The notes under the pieces are model-generated. The model was not told where the DNA came from. It saw nothing but the letters and a program-made list of their open reading frames with translations, and made no database searches. Position numbers and translations under genes: made by a program. Source: Stomoxys calcitrans (taxonomy: Eukaryota; Arthropoda; Insecta; Diptera; Muscidae). From it: DNA of 64,000 nucleotides. Of the stretch, positions 47,567 through 58,289 are shown in pieces (the first letter of the stretch is position 1; each line of letters starts with the position of its first letter). Location: NCBI RefSeq assembly GCF_963082655.1, contig NC_081554.1:126951453-127015452 (forward strand), read 5' to 3'.

Positions 47567-49609
47567 TTATTTGATTTTATTCTCTACCAAATAATCTAAG
47601 GTATCAAAATTTAAAAGCTCTTTAATTTGAATGGCATCGGGATCGTCCTTATCTATATCGTCACATATTTTTGGTAGCCATTTAGTTCTGATGCTGTATA
47701 GTACCGGATCAGACGATAACAATAAATATTGAAGTAAATCATAATTTTGGTTAAATTTGGTGCTCTTTCGGGTATTGAAAAGCCGGAACTGTTTAACATC
47801 TCTATTACGGGATTCCTGAGCTTCTTCTGTAAGTTCTCCTAACGGAAGTATGTTGTATTCCACAATTTCCTTGCCATGATGTAAGACTTTATGTACTGTC
47901 GGTGTTAAAGCTTTCCACGAATATAAATCAGATAAAATGTTTTTTGTGTCATTACTATAAGCTTCAAATTTGGTTGAATTTATCATCTTTTTGCTATTGA
48001 TTACAGCCAAAATCACTTTGAATCGTCTTAGCAAGTGTTCATCAAGACCGGTTATTTTAGATGTCGATACGGGGTCCTCAAAAAACCGCCTTGCCGAGTT
48101 GCCATCATTTGTGCTTCCGTATCCGTAAAGAGGTTTATCTATTATAAGTCCCTTTTGTTTAAACTCCAACTGGATTCGATTCTTCTCTTCCTGCCTCATT
48201 TTGTGAAGATCTTGGTTGTTTCTAGCAGAGACATCGCGGTTTCCAGGGCTAGTCCGATATTTAAGGTCATACGATAAATGCAAACAATACTCCATGAATC
48301 GAATTCTACAGTGCAGGGGCGAAATACCGAAATTGAGCGCATTTTCGTTTACTAAATTTTCATCAGACTTGTCCTCGAATTGCCCATTCTTCTTGCCACA
48401 AATATTGCATCTCCAATTGGACATAACGCCAGTTAATGCGTTTGCCACCTTTCCATCGATCATAGTGAGTTGTAGTTGAAACGAAACTTTTATATTTCTT
48501 CCCAATTGGTTTATAACAATCATGGGTAATGCAGCAATTTCTTCCTTTATTTCGTTCACCAAAGATCGTGTTGTGTTCCGGTCTTCCTTTGTATACTCAA
48601 ACCGAATTGGGCGACATAAATATTTTGACCCAGGTGTTCTATTTATCCATATATCTTGAAATGCATTTTCTTTCGATGATGAAGATTGGTCCTTGTACAA
48701 TCTCATTCTCAATGGTACTAATGATGCCATGAAAATTGATGCGAAGTTGGTATCTATTTCTGTTTGTTGCTTATATTCGGAAAATCCAGATGATCCATCA
48801 CAACCCCATTTGCTGATCAAAACCACTTCGGAATTATTACATGTGTTCAACTGTTCTTCAGTAAAATTAGAAATAATTCTAACAGCTGTATTTTCAACAA
48901 GATCAGCAAGTTTCACTCTTGCTTTTAATTCGTCCACGTATATATTTGATGGCACCATTTTCGTCCTGGTGTTGTACAATTTATGTTTTGAGGGTAAACA
49001 ACCCCATCCTTTTTCACGAAGAGCCTTCCTCATTGTTGAGTATTTGTTTCTTGAGAGGCCTAGGTTCAAAATCAGGGCCAGTGCATCTTCCTCCGTGAAT
49101 TCTGTAGTCGATTTTGGAGTTGGAATACTTTCTACCATTCTCTTTACCCTTTTCGGAGATGCTAATGGTAAAACATCGACAATTCGTCCAACATTTTTTG
49201 GTTGTGTTTTTAACAATGCTGTTTTGAACGTATCTTTTATTAAATTTGGCGGATGTGCCGCCAATAGTTCCTCTTGTTTTTTCTTTTTGGTTTTCTCCGT
49301 AACTTCGTCGTATGCTTTGCTAGGCCGGCCGGGAATCAGCGGTTTAATTTCAATAAGTAGATCCGATTTCAGCCACTTCTCATACATTTTGAAAAACTTG
49401 ATTTTTGCGAATGAACATTCTGGCAACCTTCTCTCAAATGATTTGTAGAATTTTTCAAGTTTGTCTAAAGCGTCTTTATTTAGCCTTATTCCATATATGT
49501 GGTCCAAAGTGTAAACAAGTTCCTTAAATGACTCCGTGTATGATTTGGAATCATTTTTGATGTCCCATACAATTTTCGAAAGAGTGGAATACTTCAGTAT
49601 GACTTCCAT
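47567..49609 (-). CDS. Transib transposase (RAG1-core-like), 680 aa
   Basis: DDE-type transposase that would cut the element's own CACAGTG ends and insert them in the nucleus. Catalytic candidates are Asp271 in 'KWGCDGSSGFSEYKQ', Asp385 in 'LTMIDGKVANALTG', and Glu596 or Glu599 in 'LTEEAQESRNRD', which aligns with the RAG1 segment holding its catalytic Glu. A split zinc site is present: Cys401/Cys404 (CNIC) and His573/His578 in 'VHKVLHHG', with the same H-x4-H spacing as in RAG1. Other family landmarks are 'ASLVPLRMR', 'GSKYLCRPIRF', 'YGSTNDGNSARRFF' and 'LLLSSDPVL'. Residues 1-200 are lysine-rich and have no recognised domain. The length fits the family. The start is the first in-frame ATG. 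An AG acceptor with a pyrimidine-rich tract lies 24 bases upstream. No stops or frameshifts are seen. Confidence 0.95.
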   Translation of the reverse strand: MEVILKYSTLSKIVWDIKNDSKSYTESFKELVYTLDHIYGIRLNKDALDKLEKFYKSFERRLPECSFAKIKFFKMYEKWLKSDLLIEIKPLIPGRPSKAYDEVTEKTKKKKQEELLAAHPPNLIKDTFKTALLKTQPKNVGRIVDVLPLASPKRVKRMVESIPTPKSTTEFTEEDALALILNLGLSRNKYSTMRKALREKGWGCLPSKHKLYNTRTKMVPSNIYVDELKARVKLADLVENTAVRIISNFTEEQLNTCNNSEVVLISKWGCDGSSGFSEYKQQTEIDTNFASIFMASLVPLRMRLYKDQSSSSKENAFQDIWINRTPGSKYLCRPIRFEYTKEDRNTTRSLVNEIKEEIAALPMIVINQLGRNIKVSFQLQLTMIDGKVANALTGVMSNWRCNICGKKNGQFEDKSDENLVNENALNFGISPLHCRIRFMEYCLHLSYDLKYRTSPGNRDVSARNNQDLHKMRQEEKNRIQLEFKQKGLIIDKPLYGYGSTNDGNSARRFFEDPVSTSKITGLDEHLLRRFKVILAVINSKKMINSTKFEAYSNDTKNILSDLYSWKALTPTVHKVLHHGKEIVEYNILPLGELTEEAQESRNRDVKQFRLFNTRKSTKFNQNYDLLQYLLLSSDPVLYSIRTKWLPKICDDIDKDDPDAIQIKELLNFDTLDYLVENKIK

Positions 49610-50007
49610 AACTTATAAATGTCCTTTACGCCTCTACAAAATATAATGAAGAAAATTTGGATTTTGTTCAAATATTTATGCAATATATTCACAATTAATG
49701 ACCCATTTCAGGTATCAGACGCAATCGTAAAAAGGGGTCCAAAGTGCCTCTTTTTACTTACTCTTCTATAATTATTTACCTGGACTCGAATTTGGTTAAA
49801 AAAAATGACAATGAATTTTTTATGGGTAGGTTTTTTCACATTCATTGATACGGTGGATTTCCTGGGAATTCGACATAGCGAAACAGGTAACATTTGTCTG
49901 CATCAAATCTTAACACAAATATATATATATATATGCAGGTATATTTCTAGGTTACTTTTTATTCAAAAATCATCAGCTTACATTAAAAATAGATGTAGGT
50001 ACTATAC
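49610..50007 (-). promoter_or_regulatory. Transib 5' leader with a possible intron
   Basis: Unique sequence between the transposase ATG and the right inverted repeat. On the minus strand, a donor-like AGA|GTAAGT (49761) and an acceptor-like TTTTGTAG (to 49634) could bound a 128-bp intron. Joining them does not extend the protein, because a TAA lies in frame upstream of the ATG. If real, it would be a 5'-UTR intron. An (AT)n run lies near 49920-49935. Confidence 0.35.
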
Positions 50008-51438
50008 AAACGCACGCCGATGCGAAGTGTTTTCGCTCTAAAACACATATTTTTATTCCAATTTTTTTAAACTTTGGCAGGAGACCTTTTTTTATTCTAA
50101 CACATTTGTATTGTAAACCCTGGGCAAATCTATCAATGTTTTAGTGTAGGCCCCATATAAGGTTCCATTTCACAAATAGACATTTTTATATAGAGTTTAA
50201 TGAAGTGTAAATGAATTTTAGAGTAGATAGAATCCGAGTTGAGAAATGTTTTATACATTGTTGGAAAGGTATGAAAATTTCCTTTACGATAAGGTATGTT
50301 GCGTAAATATGGCTATAGTGTGTCATGTGCAATTAGGACAACAAAAACAAAATTTGGGAAATTCGACTTTTTTGAAAAATTGACTTTTTTATTGCCGGTT
50401 CCATAAAATGGAATAGAATAGAGATATTTCCATGATTCTTTTTGTGTTTTGTAGAAGAAGTGTTACCAAATAAAAGTTTATTTAACATCTTTGCAATAAA
50501 ATGTGACGTAATACTTGTTTTTTAGCAATGAATATAGCACTACTTGAAAATTGACTTTTTTCAGTATTTTGATCGCTACGATCTCATTTATGGCTAGGAT
50601 ATGGCGAGACATACCTTAAAATGTTGGGAACATTTTAAGCTTTCATTTAAGTTCAAAAAAAGCGAAAAAATCCCCGTGGAACTTTTTTTCCAGTGAGAAA
50701 CTTTTGAAGTTTAGTAAAAAAATTGGCCATTTTGGTCTTAAGATAACGGTGTTGTTTGATATCGAAATTAGCCAAATTAGCACTTAAAACTTTTCTTAAT
50801 ACCTCGACTTTGTGAAAACGGAAAGAAATGATAATGCTTTGACGGCCAAAGTTTGCGAAAACTTAAAGGAAATGGGAGTATCTTTTTTGAAAAATTTTGC
50901 AATTTTTTGACAAAAAAAATATTTTTCATATTGAAAACGATGCCATTTTTAAACCGCCAAAGATATTCACGTGATTCCTTTTGTATTTTATGCACACATA
51001 TGCTGGCATAATTTGTGTGAAGTATGAAGTTTATAGCTTTAAAATTGACGGAGTTATTTAAAAAACACTGAAAAAAACCAAGGCCAAATTTTCATATTTT
51101 AAAATTAAACAATTCATAACTCCTTAACAGTACACGATGGCATGGTACTTTATGCATAAGTTTTTTAGATCTTGTCAAGCTCTTTCTCTAGAGTCCTAAA
51201 TCATGTAAATCGGTTGAGTAGATCAAAAGTTATGGCCCCCAGAAGCTTGGAGAAGTCAAAAGTGGTCAACTTTGACACCCTGTAGCTCACCCTGTATTAA
51301 AGATATGGACCAACAACAGCACTTTTCTGAAAGCCTATGTCCTCCTCTACAAATGTCTAGAACATTTTGTATGGCTAAAATCAACAGATAAAAAGTTGTA
51401 GACTTATTTCCAATTTTTTTGCCATTTGGCCCACTGTG
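50008..51438 (-). repeat. Transib terminal inverted repeat, right, 1431 bp
   Basis: Exact counterpart of 46088-47518, ending in CACTGTG at 51432-51438. The equal length of the two arms and the identical embedded frame (50777-50995, minus) support near-identity over the whole arm. Confidence 0.92.
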
Positions 51439-51443
51439 CGTCG
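51439..51443. other. Transib target-site duplication, right (CGTCG)
   Basis: Repeats the left duplication. Removing the element and one duplicate restores 'ggaatctgtCGTCGtgtgg'. Confidence 0.93.
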
Positions 51444-51599
51444 TGTGGACATAAGTAGAGTGATGGCAAAGAACTAGAAAGTTTAGCCACCTCTCGAAAC
51501 GTATACTAATGGCTGCTGTGTCTATGTCTAACGATTTCTTGCTAATCAGGTAATTCTTTTCAGTAACATTTCCATAATCAAATTGTATTGAGAAAAATT

Positions 51600-51870
51600 T
51601 AAAAAATCTTGAAGTAGTTTTTATGATTGGCTTATACCATATACAAATGGTTACAGGAAAAGTATTTGGAATGCTTAGAATAGTTTATGCAAGTCAATCT
51701 TTTACACCATCATATATCAGTTCACTTCCAGCAAAAACATACCTTGTCCAACATTTTCTGTACGAAAGTGAACTATTTGCATCTTCCTACAAAAGTCGTC
51801 ATCATCTCATAAACGTAACATATAATGCTATCCTGAGATACGTGTACATATCACGTATTCAAAAATAAAA
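51600..51870 (+). pseudogene. LINE ORF2 C-terminal fragment
   Basis: The 81-codon frame 51623-51868 has 'GKVFGMLRIVYASQSFTPS', 'LPAKTYLVQHFLYESELFA' and 'SRHHLINVTYNAILRYVY'. This order (GKV.GMLR...Q.FTP....LL.KTY..P..LYG.ELFA......N...N.ILRYV) is that of the post-RT region in CR1/Jockey-like LINEs. Nothing else of the element is nearby. Confidence 0.65.
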
Positions 51871-54800
51871 ATTTATATGTAGTGAAGTTTGATAATGTTT
51901 TAAAAATCAAAGTACTGATATTTCTTCACAAAGACATATATACTATGCAACAGAGTTATCTTTTGATTGCTTGCGATTAGCTCAGTCTGTCAGAGAAAAA
52001 AACTAATCATGCCACGTTATCGCGTCAACAGTTCTGAATGCAATTTTACATATACTCAATTAAACTAGGGAACCAACTAATAGCCAGCACCCAAATGCTA
52101 GGCAAATCTATACTATTCAAGACGACACTCTACAGAATATTTGAACAAGCATAGGTCTATCACGTCTACTTTCTGTTACATTAACTTCTCAAACACCATA
52201 CCTTTAATAATCTACCTGTTTTCCTTTTAATTGTTCATCTTCGAAGCCCCTTGTTTAAATCTATTGCTACATACTATGCTAATAAGTTCATATTCTTCAA
52301 ATTAGTTCGCAAACCCATAACTTTATTTAACCTAATTACTTAGCTGTTCACATTGCCGGTGTACTTTTATAAGCTCACAATGTCAATTATAGCACCCCGG
52401 TGTTGTTGTGTGGGATACTAATGAAGACATGAATAATTAAAAATAAATATATATATAAAAACAGTCCAAATCGGATAAGTGCAACGCTAAAAATACATCG
52501 ATTTGATTTAACTTATCCGTAATTTTCACTTTAGCGTAGTTCGGATAAATGACCTTAGTTGCTATTTAAGCGACATAAGCATAAGTGTAGGCGAATTTTT
52601 ATGTCCAAGTACTATTTATAAATGAAATAACTTGAGTTGAAAAATAACAATGCTCAGAAGAAATCTTTGAAAGTACAAGACAGTCACAACCAAAATGTTG
52701 TTTTGCAAATTTAATTGATGACGTGATGTTTTATAATTCCAGATAGTTTTCATAGAACAACACTTTTGCACTTATGCGTTTTCAGTTTCATATAAAAACG
52801 GAATTTTGGGTGTAACATTTTTTTTCAATCTAGCGGTATTTTCAGTTAGGCGAACTCAATTTCATTGAATAACACCAAGAATGTTACTTCAATAATGTGT
52901 CACTAAGGCGGGATTTTTCACTAAAGCGTTTTACATTGACGTATTACATTTTAATATAATTCTAATGGCCATTTGCTCGATTCACTCATCTTTGGAGAAA
53001 ACAAACTAAATTAGTTTTGTCATCTATTAAACTTATTATTAAATATGGGTATTGAACTTCAGACAGATTTCTTTTTAAACCGATTGTTCAACACTTTAGG
53101 ATACTTTATATTTGAAGATATGAGATTCTTAAGTTGCATTCTGTCTGAATGAAGCTAGTATGTGTATATGTAGAGTTACAATAACTACAATGTAAAATTA
53201 TAAAAACATATTTAAAAATTGTAATTGAAGATGACAATGGGATGATGTCCATCATTGACGTACTACATTGGTTGATGCAACATTTCATTATTATCACGTA
53301 CATGTGACCGAAATTCTTGGAATCACCTGGACTGGTATCACTCACATTAAAAAAGCTCAATGTATGGGCATGGCATATTCGTCTGTTTTAGTCCTTCACA
53401 CATACATGTGTATTATCACCTTCGATAAACTACACATCAATATTTACACACATTCACAATCTTATAAGGTCTTTTACATACACATGTACATGCCTATATA
53501 TCACTGGAGCTACATGAATTACAAAAAATAGGCACCTTCGCCATTATATCTATTTTATAATTCCGTTTTCCAGTGGATTGTGCGCATATTCGTATTCAAC
53601 AAACAACAACAATAAAATGTAAGAAACACCGTTCATCCAAATATTTTTCCGACGCTACATTCGTAGCTGGCATAACTTTACATAGCCGACACATATTGCC
53701 GCTCATTCAACTCACAGTGGAGAATGGGGCAATCGTTATTAAAAAATATTTAAGCCTTCCACAAAGCAATCACATTTAAACTCACAAGCACACACACACA
53801 GGCAAGTACATAACTCAATGTCGGGGGGATGCTTTTTAAAAACCAACCCGCTCCGAGCACTCCTGTCAGTTGTCGTTTGATGACGTTTGGAGACCCATTC
53901 ATACATAGGCACCCTATTATGTGAAGACACCCGACACTCACAGAGGCATAGAAGTCAATGAGACTCCAGTCTGAGTAGACAGGCCAGCCAGTCAGCCAAT
54001 TCAAATATACATTCGCATAACTGACGACAAGACAACAACAAACAACAAATGGGCGGAGCCCATTACAAATTATAAAACCAAGAACAACAGCGTCAACCCG
54101 GCAAATGCCCAATATCGCGACAGCGCTTTATAGCCGGTAATTCAAAATAAACGACGCCCCTTGTTCGTTTGTCAACGGCATGACAACAATCACACAAACA
54201 TCAATAAAAACGTCATACATACAAACCAACGTATGTATGAGCCATACATGGCTCATGCAAAGCTTTGCGAACCCCTTAACCCATCAACCTCAAACAACCA
54301 CTATCGCCAACCAACATCATTCACCGTTATACTCGTAATAAGAACGCACACACATACATATACACATATAAATAAGAAATCCATCTCTCTCGTTGAAACT
54401 GCTATTGTGTGCAGAGTAGGAATATGCTCTCCTCCTTTGTAGAAATTCTCTCAAGTGTAGAAATAGAAAAGCCCTTATCTAATGAATATCACATAACATG
54501 GCACAGTGGGAGATTTTATTTTGTTCTGACCAGAATGGGATGCGAGAATATCTACCATTCATAAGATGATTTTGTAATGGCTCTATGAAATAAAAACCCA
54601 TGAAATAATAACGCCCCAAAATCGCATATGAGGCAACTCCTCAAAATGCTCTATTGAAGGCACAAACAACTATTACGTAATAACTCCGTACGAAATTCAA
54701 CCATAGCTGAGCCGAAATATCTAAAATGTTTAGGAAAATTTGATTTAAATCTGGGAGGAACCATATATTCCTTAGTAAAAACTATATTTTTTGTAGGTTT

Positions 54801-54913
54801 AATATGGATTATGTCTATTCTATGTAAACACAGTAAAAAATTTATTATTAAATGCTATTTTGTATGCTCACATATGAATGTCTACTTTAAGGTGGACATT
54901 TATCTTTATATTA
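51871..54913. other. About 3 kb without recognised repeats; possibly host noncoding DNA
   Basis: No family A-D, LINE or SINE signature. 53570-54440 is richer in C and in CA/ACAACA tracts ('acaaacaacaacaataaaa', 'cacacacacag', 'acacacacatacatatacac'), as in fly intronic or intergenic DNA. The 120-aa and 93-aa frames here show no family resemblance. An undetected short exon cannot be excluded. Confidence 0.5.
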
Positions 54914-55777
54914 TTTGGACCAAATAATAATAAGTACAAGTCATTGTTCAATTGTGTATAACAAAATATTGATCTTTTTAGTAGCTATATTAAAATAAAA
55001 CGATTTGAACCATATACGACACGGATGTCGAAAAGCCTAATATAAGTCCCTGTGTCAAATTTCAGTGAAATCGGATTACACATGCACCTTTTATGGCGCC
55101 AAGACTTTAAATCGAGATATCGGTCTATATGGCAGCTATATCCAAATCTGAACCGATTTTAGCCAAGTTTCAGAAAAATGGGACAATAAATGCGCCTTAT
55201 ATGGGCTCAAAACCTTAAATCGACAGATCGGTCTATATGGTAGCTATATCCAAATCTGGATCAATCTGAGCCAAATTGAAGAAGAATGTCGAGTGGCCGG
55301 AAACAACTCACTTACCCAAATTTCAGCAAAATCGGATAATAAATGTGGCATTTATGGGCCTAAGAACTTTAATCGGCGGATCGGTCTATATAACAGCTAT
55401 ATCCAAATCTACATCCATATAGGCCAAATTGAAGATGAATGTCGACTGATCTAACACAACTCTCTGTCTCATATTTCAGCAAAATCGGATAATAAACGAG
55501 GCTTTTATGGGCGTAAGACCCTAGTCCGATATAGCCCATCTTCGAACTTAACCTGCTTATGGACAAAAAAAGAATCTGTGCAAAGTTTCAGCTCAATATC
55601 TTTATTTTTAAAGACTGTAGCGTGATTTCAACAGCAGACGGACGGAAATGGCTAGATCGTCTTAGATTTTTACGCTGATCAAGAATATATACACTTAATA
55701 GGGTCGGATATTTCGATGTGTTGCAAACGGAATGACAAAATGTACATACCCTCATCCATCGGTAGTGGGTATAAAAA
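54914..55777 (+). repeat. Family B repeat, 5'-truncated
   Basis: Begins inside an internal unit ('aagtacaagtcattgttcaa') and runs through 'ccaaatctggatcaatctga'-type units. It ends 'catcggtagtgggtataaaa'. The GC palindrome end is missing. Confidence 0.8.
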
Positions 55778-55778
55778 T

Positions 55779-55945
55779 GGTATGACAGCCATGAAAAAAC
55801 TTTCCCCAAAGAGGTGTCACACTGCGGCACGCCGTTCGGACTCGGCTATAAAAGCAGGCCCCATATCATTGAGCTTGAACTTCTAACGGACAGCACTCAT
55901 TGACATGTGAGAAGTTTGTCCCTGTTCCTTAATGGAATGTAGGAG
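55779..55945 (+). repeat. tRNA-derived SINE, 5'-truncated
   Basis: Lacks the A and B boxes. It has 'actgcggcacgccgttcgga', 'ctcggctataaaagcaggcc' and 'ttaatggaatgt'. A trace of the tail (gaaatttgcatctgcac) reappears near 55988. 5' truncation is usual for LINE-mobilised copies. Confidence 0.75.
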
Positions 55946-56079
55946 CATTATTTCTACCTACAGTTAAATTGTAAAAATTGTTACTATCCGAAATTTGCAT
56001 CTGCACACGACTCCATTCCTAGCAATACTGGCTACTGGCTGATTGACCATTAGGTTAGTATGGGGGATCTACACTTAGA

Positions 56080-56217
56080 ACCCAGCGACAGAGATTTCGA
56101 CTGCCTGACCATAAAACAGAGATCCGGGCGATCATGGAATGCGTAAAGTGGTGTGATGCGTGGACATCGAGTGTGAACATCTTTACAGACAGTAAACAGG
56201 CCATCAAGGCAATGGAT
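56080..56217 (+). pseudogene. RNase H fragment of a LINE, interrupted by family A
   Basis: Encodes 'RLPDHKTEIRAIMECVKWC' and 'VNIFTDSKQAIKAMDN', closely related to the minus-strand LINE at 6735-8165. It stops where the family A repeat begins. The matching 3' end resumes after that repeat at 57328. Confidence 0.75.
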
Positions 56218-57327
56218 AACAAGTAAAAGCGTGCTAAGTTCGTCCGGGCCGAATCTTATATACCCTCCACCATGGATCGCATTTGTCGAGTTCTTTTCCC
56301 GGCATCTCTTCTTAGGCAAAAAATGATATAAGAAAAGATTTGCTCTACTATTAAAGCGATATCAAGACATGATCCGGTTTAGACCACAATTAAATTATAT
56401 GTTGGAGACCTCTATTAAATGTCAGCCAATTCGAATGAGAATTATGCCCTTTGGGGGCCCAAGAAGTAACATAGAGAGATCGATTTATATTGGAGCTGTA
56501 TCGGGCTATAGACGAATTCAGACCATAATAAACACGTATGTTGATGGTCATGAGAGGATCCGTCGTGCAAAATTTCAGGTAAATCGGATAAGAATTGCGC
56601 TCTCTAGAGGCTCAAGAAGTCAAGACCCAAGATCGGTGTATATGGCAGCTACATCAGGTTATGGGCCGATTTGAACCATACTTGGCACAGTTGTTTGATA
56701 TCATAACAAAACACGTGGTGCAAAATTTCAGTCAAATCGGATGAGAATTGCGCCCTCTAGAGGCTCATGAAGTCAAGTCCCCAGATCTGTTTATATGACT
56801 GCTATATCAGGTTATTAAACGATTTGAACCATACTTGGCACAGTTGTTGGATATCATAACAAAACACGTCGTGCAAAATTTCATTCCAATCGGATAAGAA
56901 TTGCGCACTCTAGAGGCTCAAGAAGTCAAGACCCAAGATCGGTTTATATGGCAGATATATCAGGTTATGGACCGATGTAAACCATACTTTGCACACTTGG
57001 TGGCCATCATAACAAAACACGTCGTGCAAAACTTCACCCCAATCGGATAAGAATTGCGCACTCTAGAGGCTCAAGAAGTCAAGACCCAAGATCGGTTTAT
57101 AGAGCAGCTATATCGAAACATGGACCGATAAAGCCCATTTACAATACCAACCGATCTACACTAATAAGAAGTGTTTGTGCAAAATTTCAAGCGGTTAGCT
57201 TTACTCCTTCGAAAGTTGTTAAAATGTCGCGACGATCAAGAATATATATACTTTATGGGGTTTCAGACGAATATTTCGAGTAGTTACAAACAGAATGACG
57301 AAATTAGTATACCCCCCATCCTATGGA
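56218..57327 (+). repeat. Family A repeat inside a LINE remnant
   Basis: Starts 'aacaagtaaaagcgtgctaa' and ends 'ccccccatcctatgg', after which the last bases of the terminal motif are missing. The 3' GTCC-rich block is deleted between 'ccttcgaaagtt' and 'gttaaaatgtcgc'. Confidence 0.85.
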
Positions 57328-57470
57328 ATTCCAAACTTAGGATTTCTTTTTGGAAGTTATTTTTTAGTTTTTAGAGCGCACAACAAGCCGATTACTGGGC
57401 TAGGTGTATGTCCACATGGGGCGGATCGCTTAGATTGTTTTAGTCCATTGTGATACCTCTGATGAGATAG
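57328..57470 (+). pseudogene. LINE 3' end, continuation after the family A insertion
   Basis: 'gcgcacaacaagccgattac' and 'gtccacatggggcggat' are the complement of the LINE 3' ends at 4210-4290, 4650-4730 and 5190-5240. 'ttttagtccattgtgatacc' also occurs at 43540. Confidence 0.55.
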
Positions 57471-57480
57471 ACCTGGGTCT

Positions 57481-57524
57481 GTTGCGAATTGAAACATAAC
57501 CACCGTAATGTTTCAATTCGCAAC
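57481..57524. repeat. Perfect 17-bp hairpin
   Basis: GTTGCGAATTGAAACAT at 57481-57497, a 10-base loop, and its exact complement at 57508-57524. A second short palindrome (AAAAGCCAAAATTTGGCTTTT) follows at once. Confidence 0.85.
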
Positions 57525-57589
57525 AAAAGCCAAAATTTGGCTTTTAGACCCTTGACGGTATTCGCTTTCAATCCCTTTACGATTTGGCG

Positions 57590-58250
57590 ATTTTTTATTT
57601 CGATCTGTTTTGTTCAAGAACTATAAATTTTGCTGTATTTTTGTTTAAAAAAAATTCATTAAAATTTTGCCTTTAGAGAAAATTTTATTAAAACTTTGTC
57701 TTAAGAGAAAATTTTATTGACATAATTTTTTTGTTGAAGTTTTGATTTTAGAAAACATTTCATTAAAATTTTGAAAATTTTATTAAAATTTTGTCTTAGA
57801 GAAAATTTTATAAAATTTTTGTTTTAGAAAAAATTTTTAAATTTTTGTCCTGATAGAAAATTTCTTTAAAATTAAAATTTTGTTCTTCCAAATTTAATTA
57901 CAACTTGGTTTTTGAGAACTTTTATGAAAATACTGTCTTCATTAGCATTTTTTCTTTGGAAAATTTTATAAAATTTTTAACTTAGAAAAAATTTTATTAT
58001 ATTTTTGTTCTGAAAGAAAATTTCTTTAAAATTTTGACAGAGTCAGAGAAAATTTATTTTGCATTATAATTTTTTTTCTGATTTTAGAGAAAATCTCATT
58101 ATAAATTTTTTCTAAGAGAAAATTTCATTAAAATTTTGTCATTAGAAAAAACTTTGGGGAAATTATCATGCATTTTGCTTTAGAAAAGGTTTCTTTGATG
58201 TGTTTTCTTAAGAGAAAATTTTATTAAAATTTTGACGTAGTTTAGATACA
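57590..58250. repeat. Degenerate AT-rich tandem repeat, ~29-bp unit
   Basis: Repeats of the form 'aaaattttgtcttagagaaa' plus 'attttatta' with drift, at least fifteen units. A shorter relative lies near 30340-30600. There is no coding potential. Confidence 0.7.
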
Positions 58251-58289
58251 CACTACCATGGATAAATTAATCATCCTATTTTATTATAA

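Larger units (their letters stand above)
46088..51438 (-). mobile_element. Complete Transib DNA transposon, 5351 bp
   Basis: Bounded by a perfect 5-bp duplication (CGTCG), with both ends starting CACAGTG. It has two 1431-bp inverted repeats and a 2489-bp central part containing one uninterrupted transposase frame on the minus strand. Identical duplications, apparently identical arms and an open frame all argue for a recent insertion. Transib is the superfamily that gave rise to the RAG1 recombinase. The flanking sequence is LINE debris. Confidence 0.93.

Noticed and set aside
48693..49448. 251-aa open frame on the plus strand
   Set aside because: It is antisense to the Transib transposase and has no family features of its own.
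53750..54112. 120-aa minus-strand frame as a membrane protein gene
   Set aside because: It is cysteine/valine-rich by translation of CA-rich DNA, with no recognisable domain or splice context.
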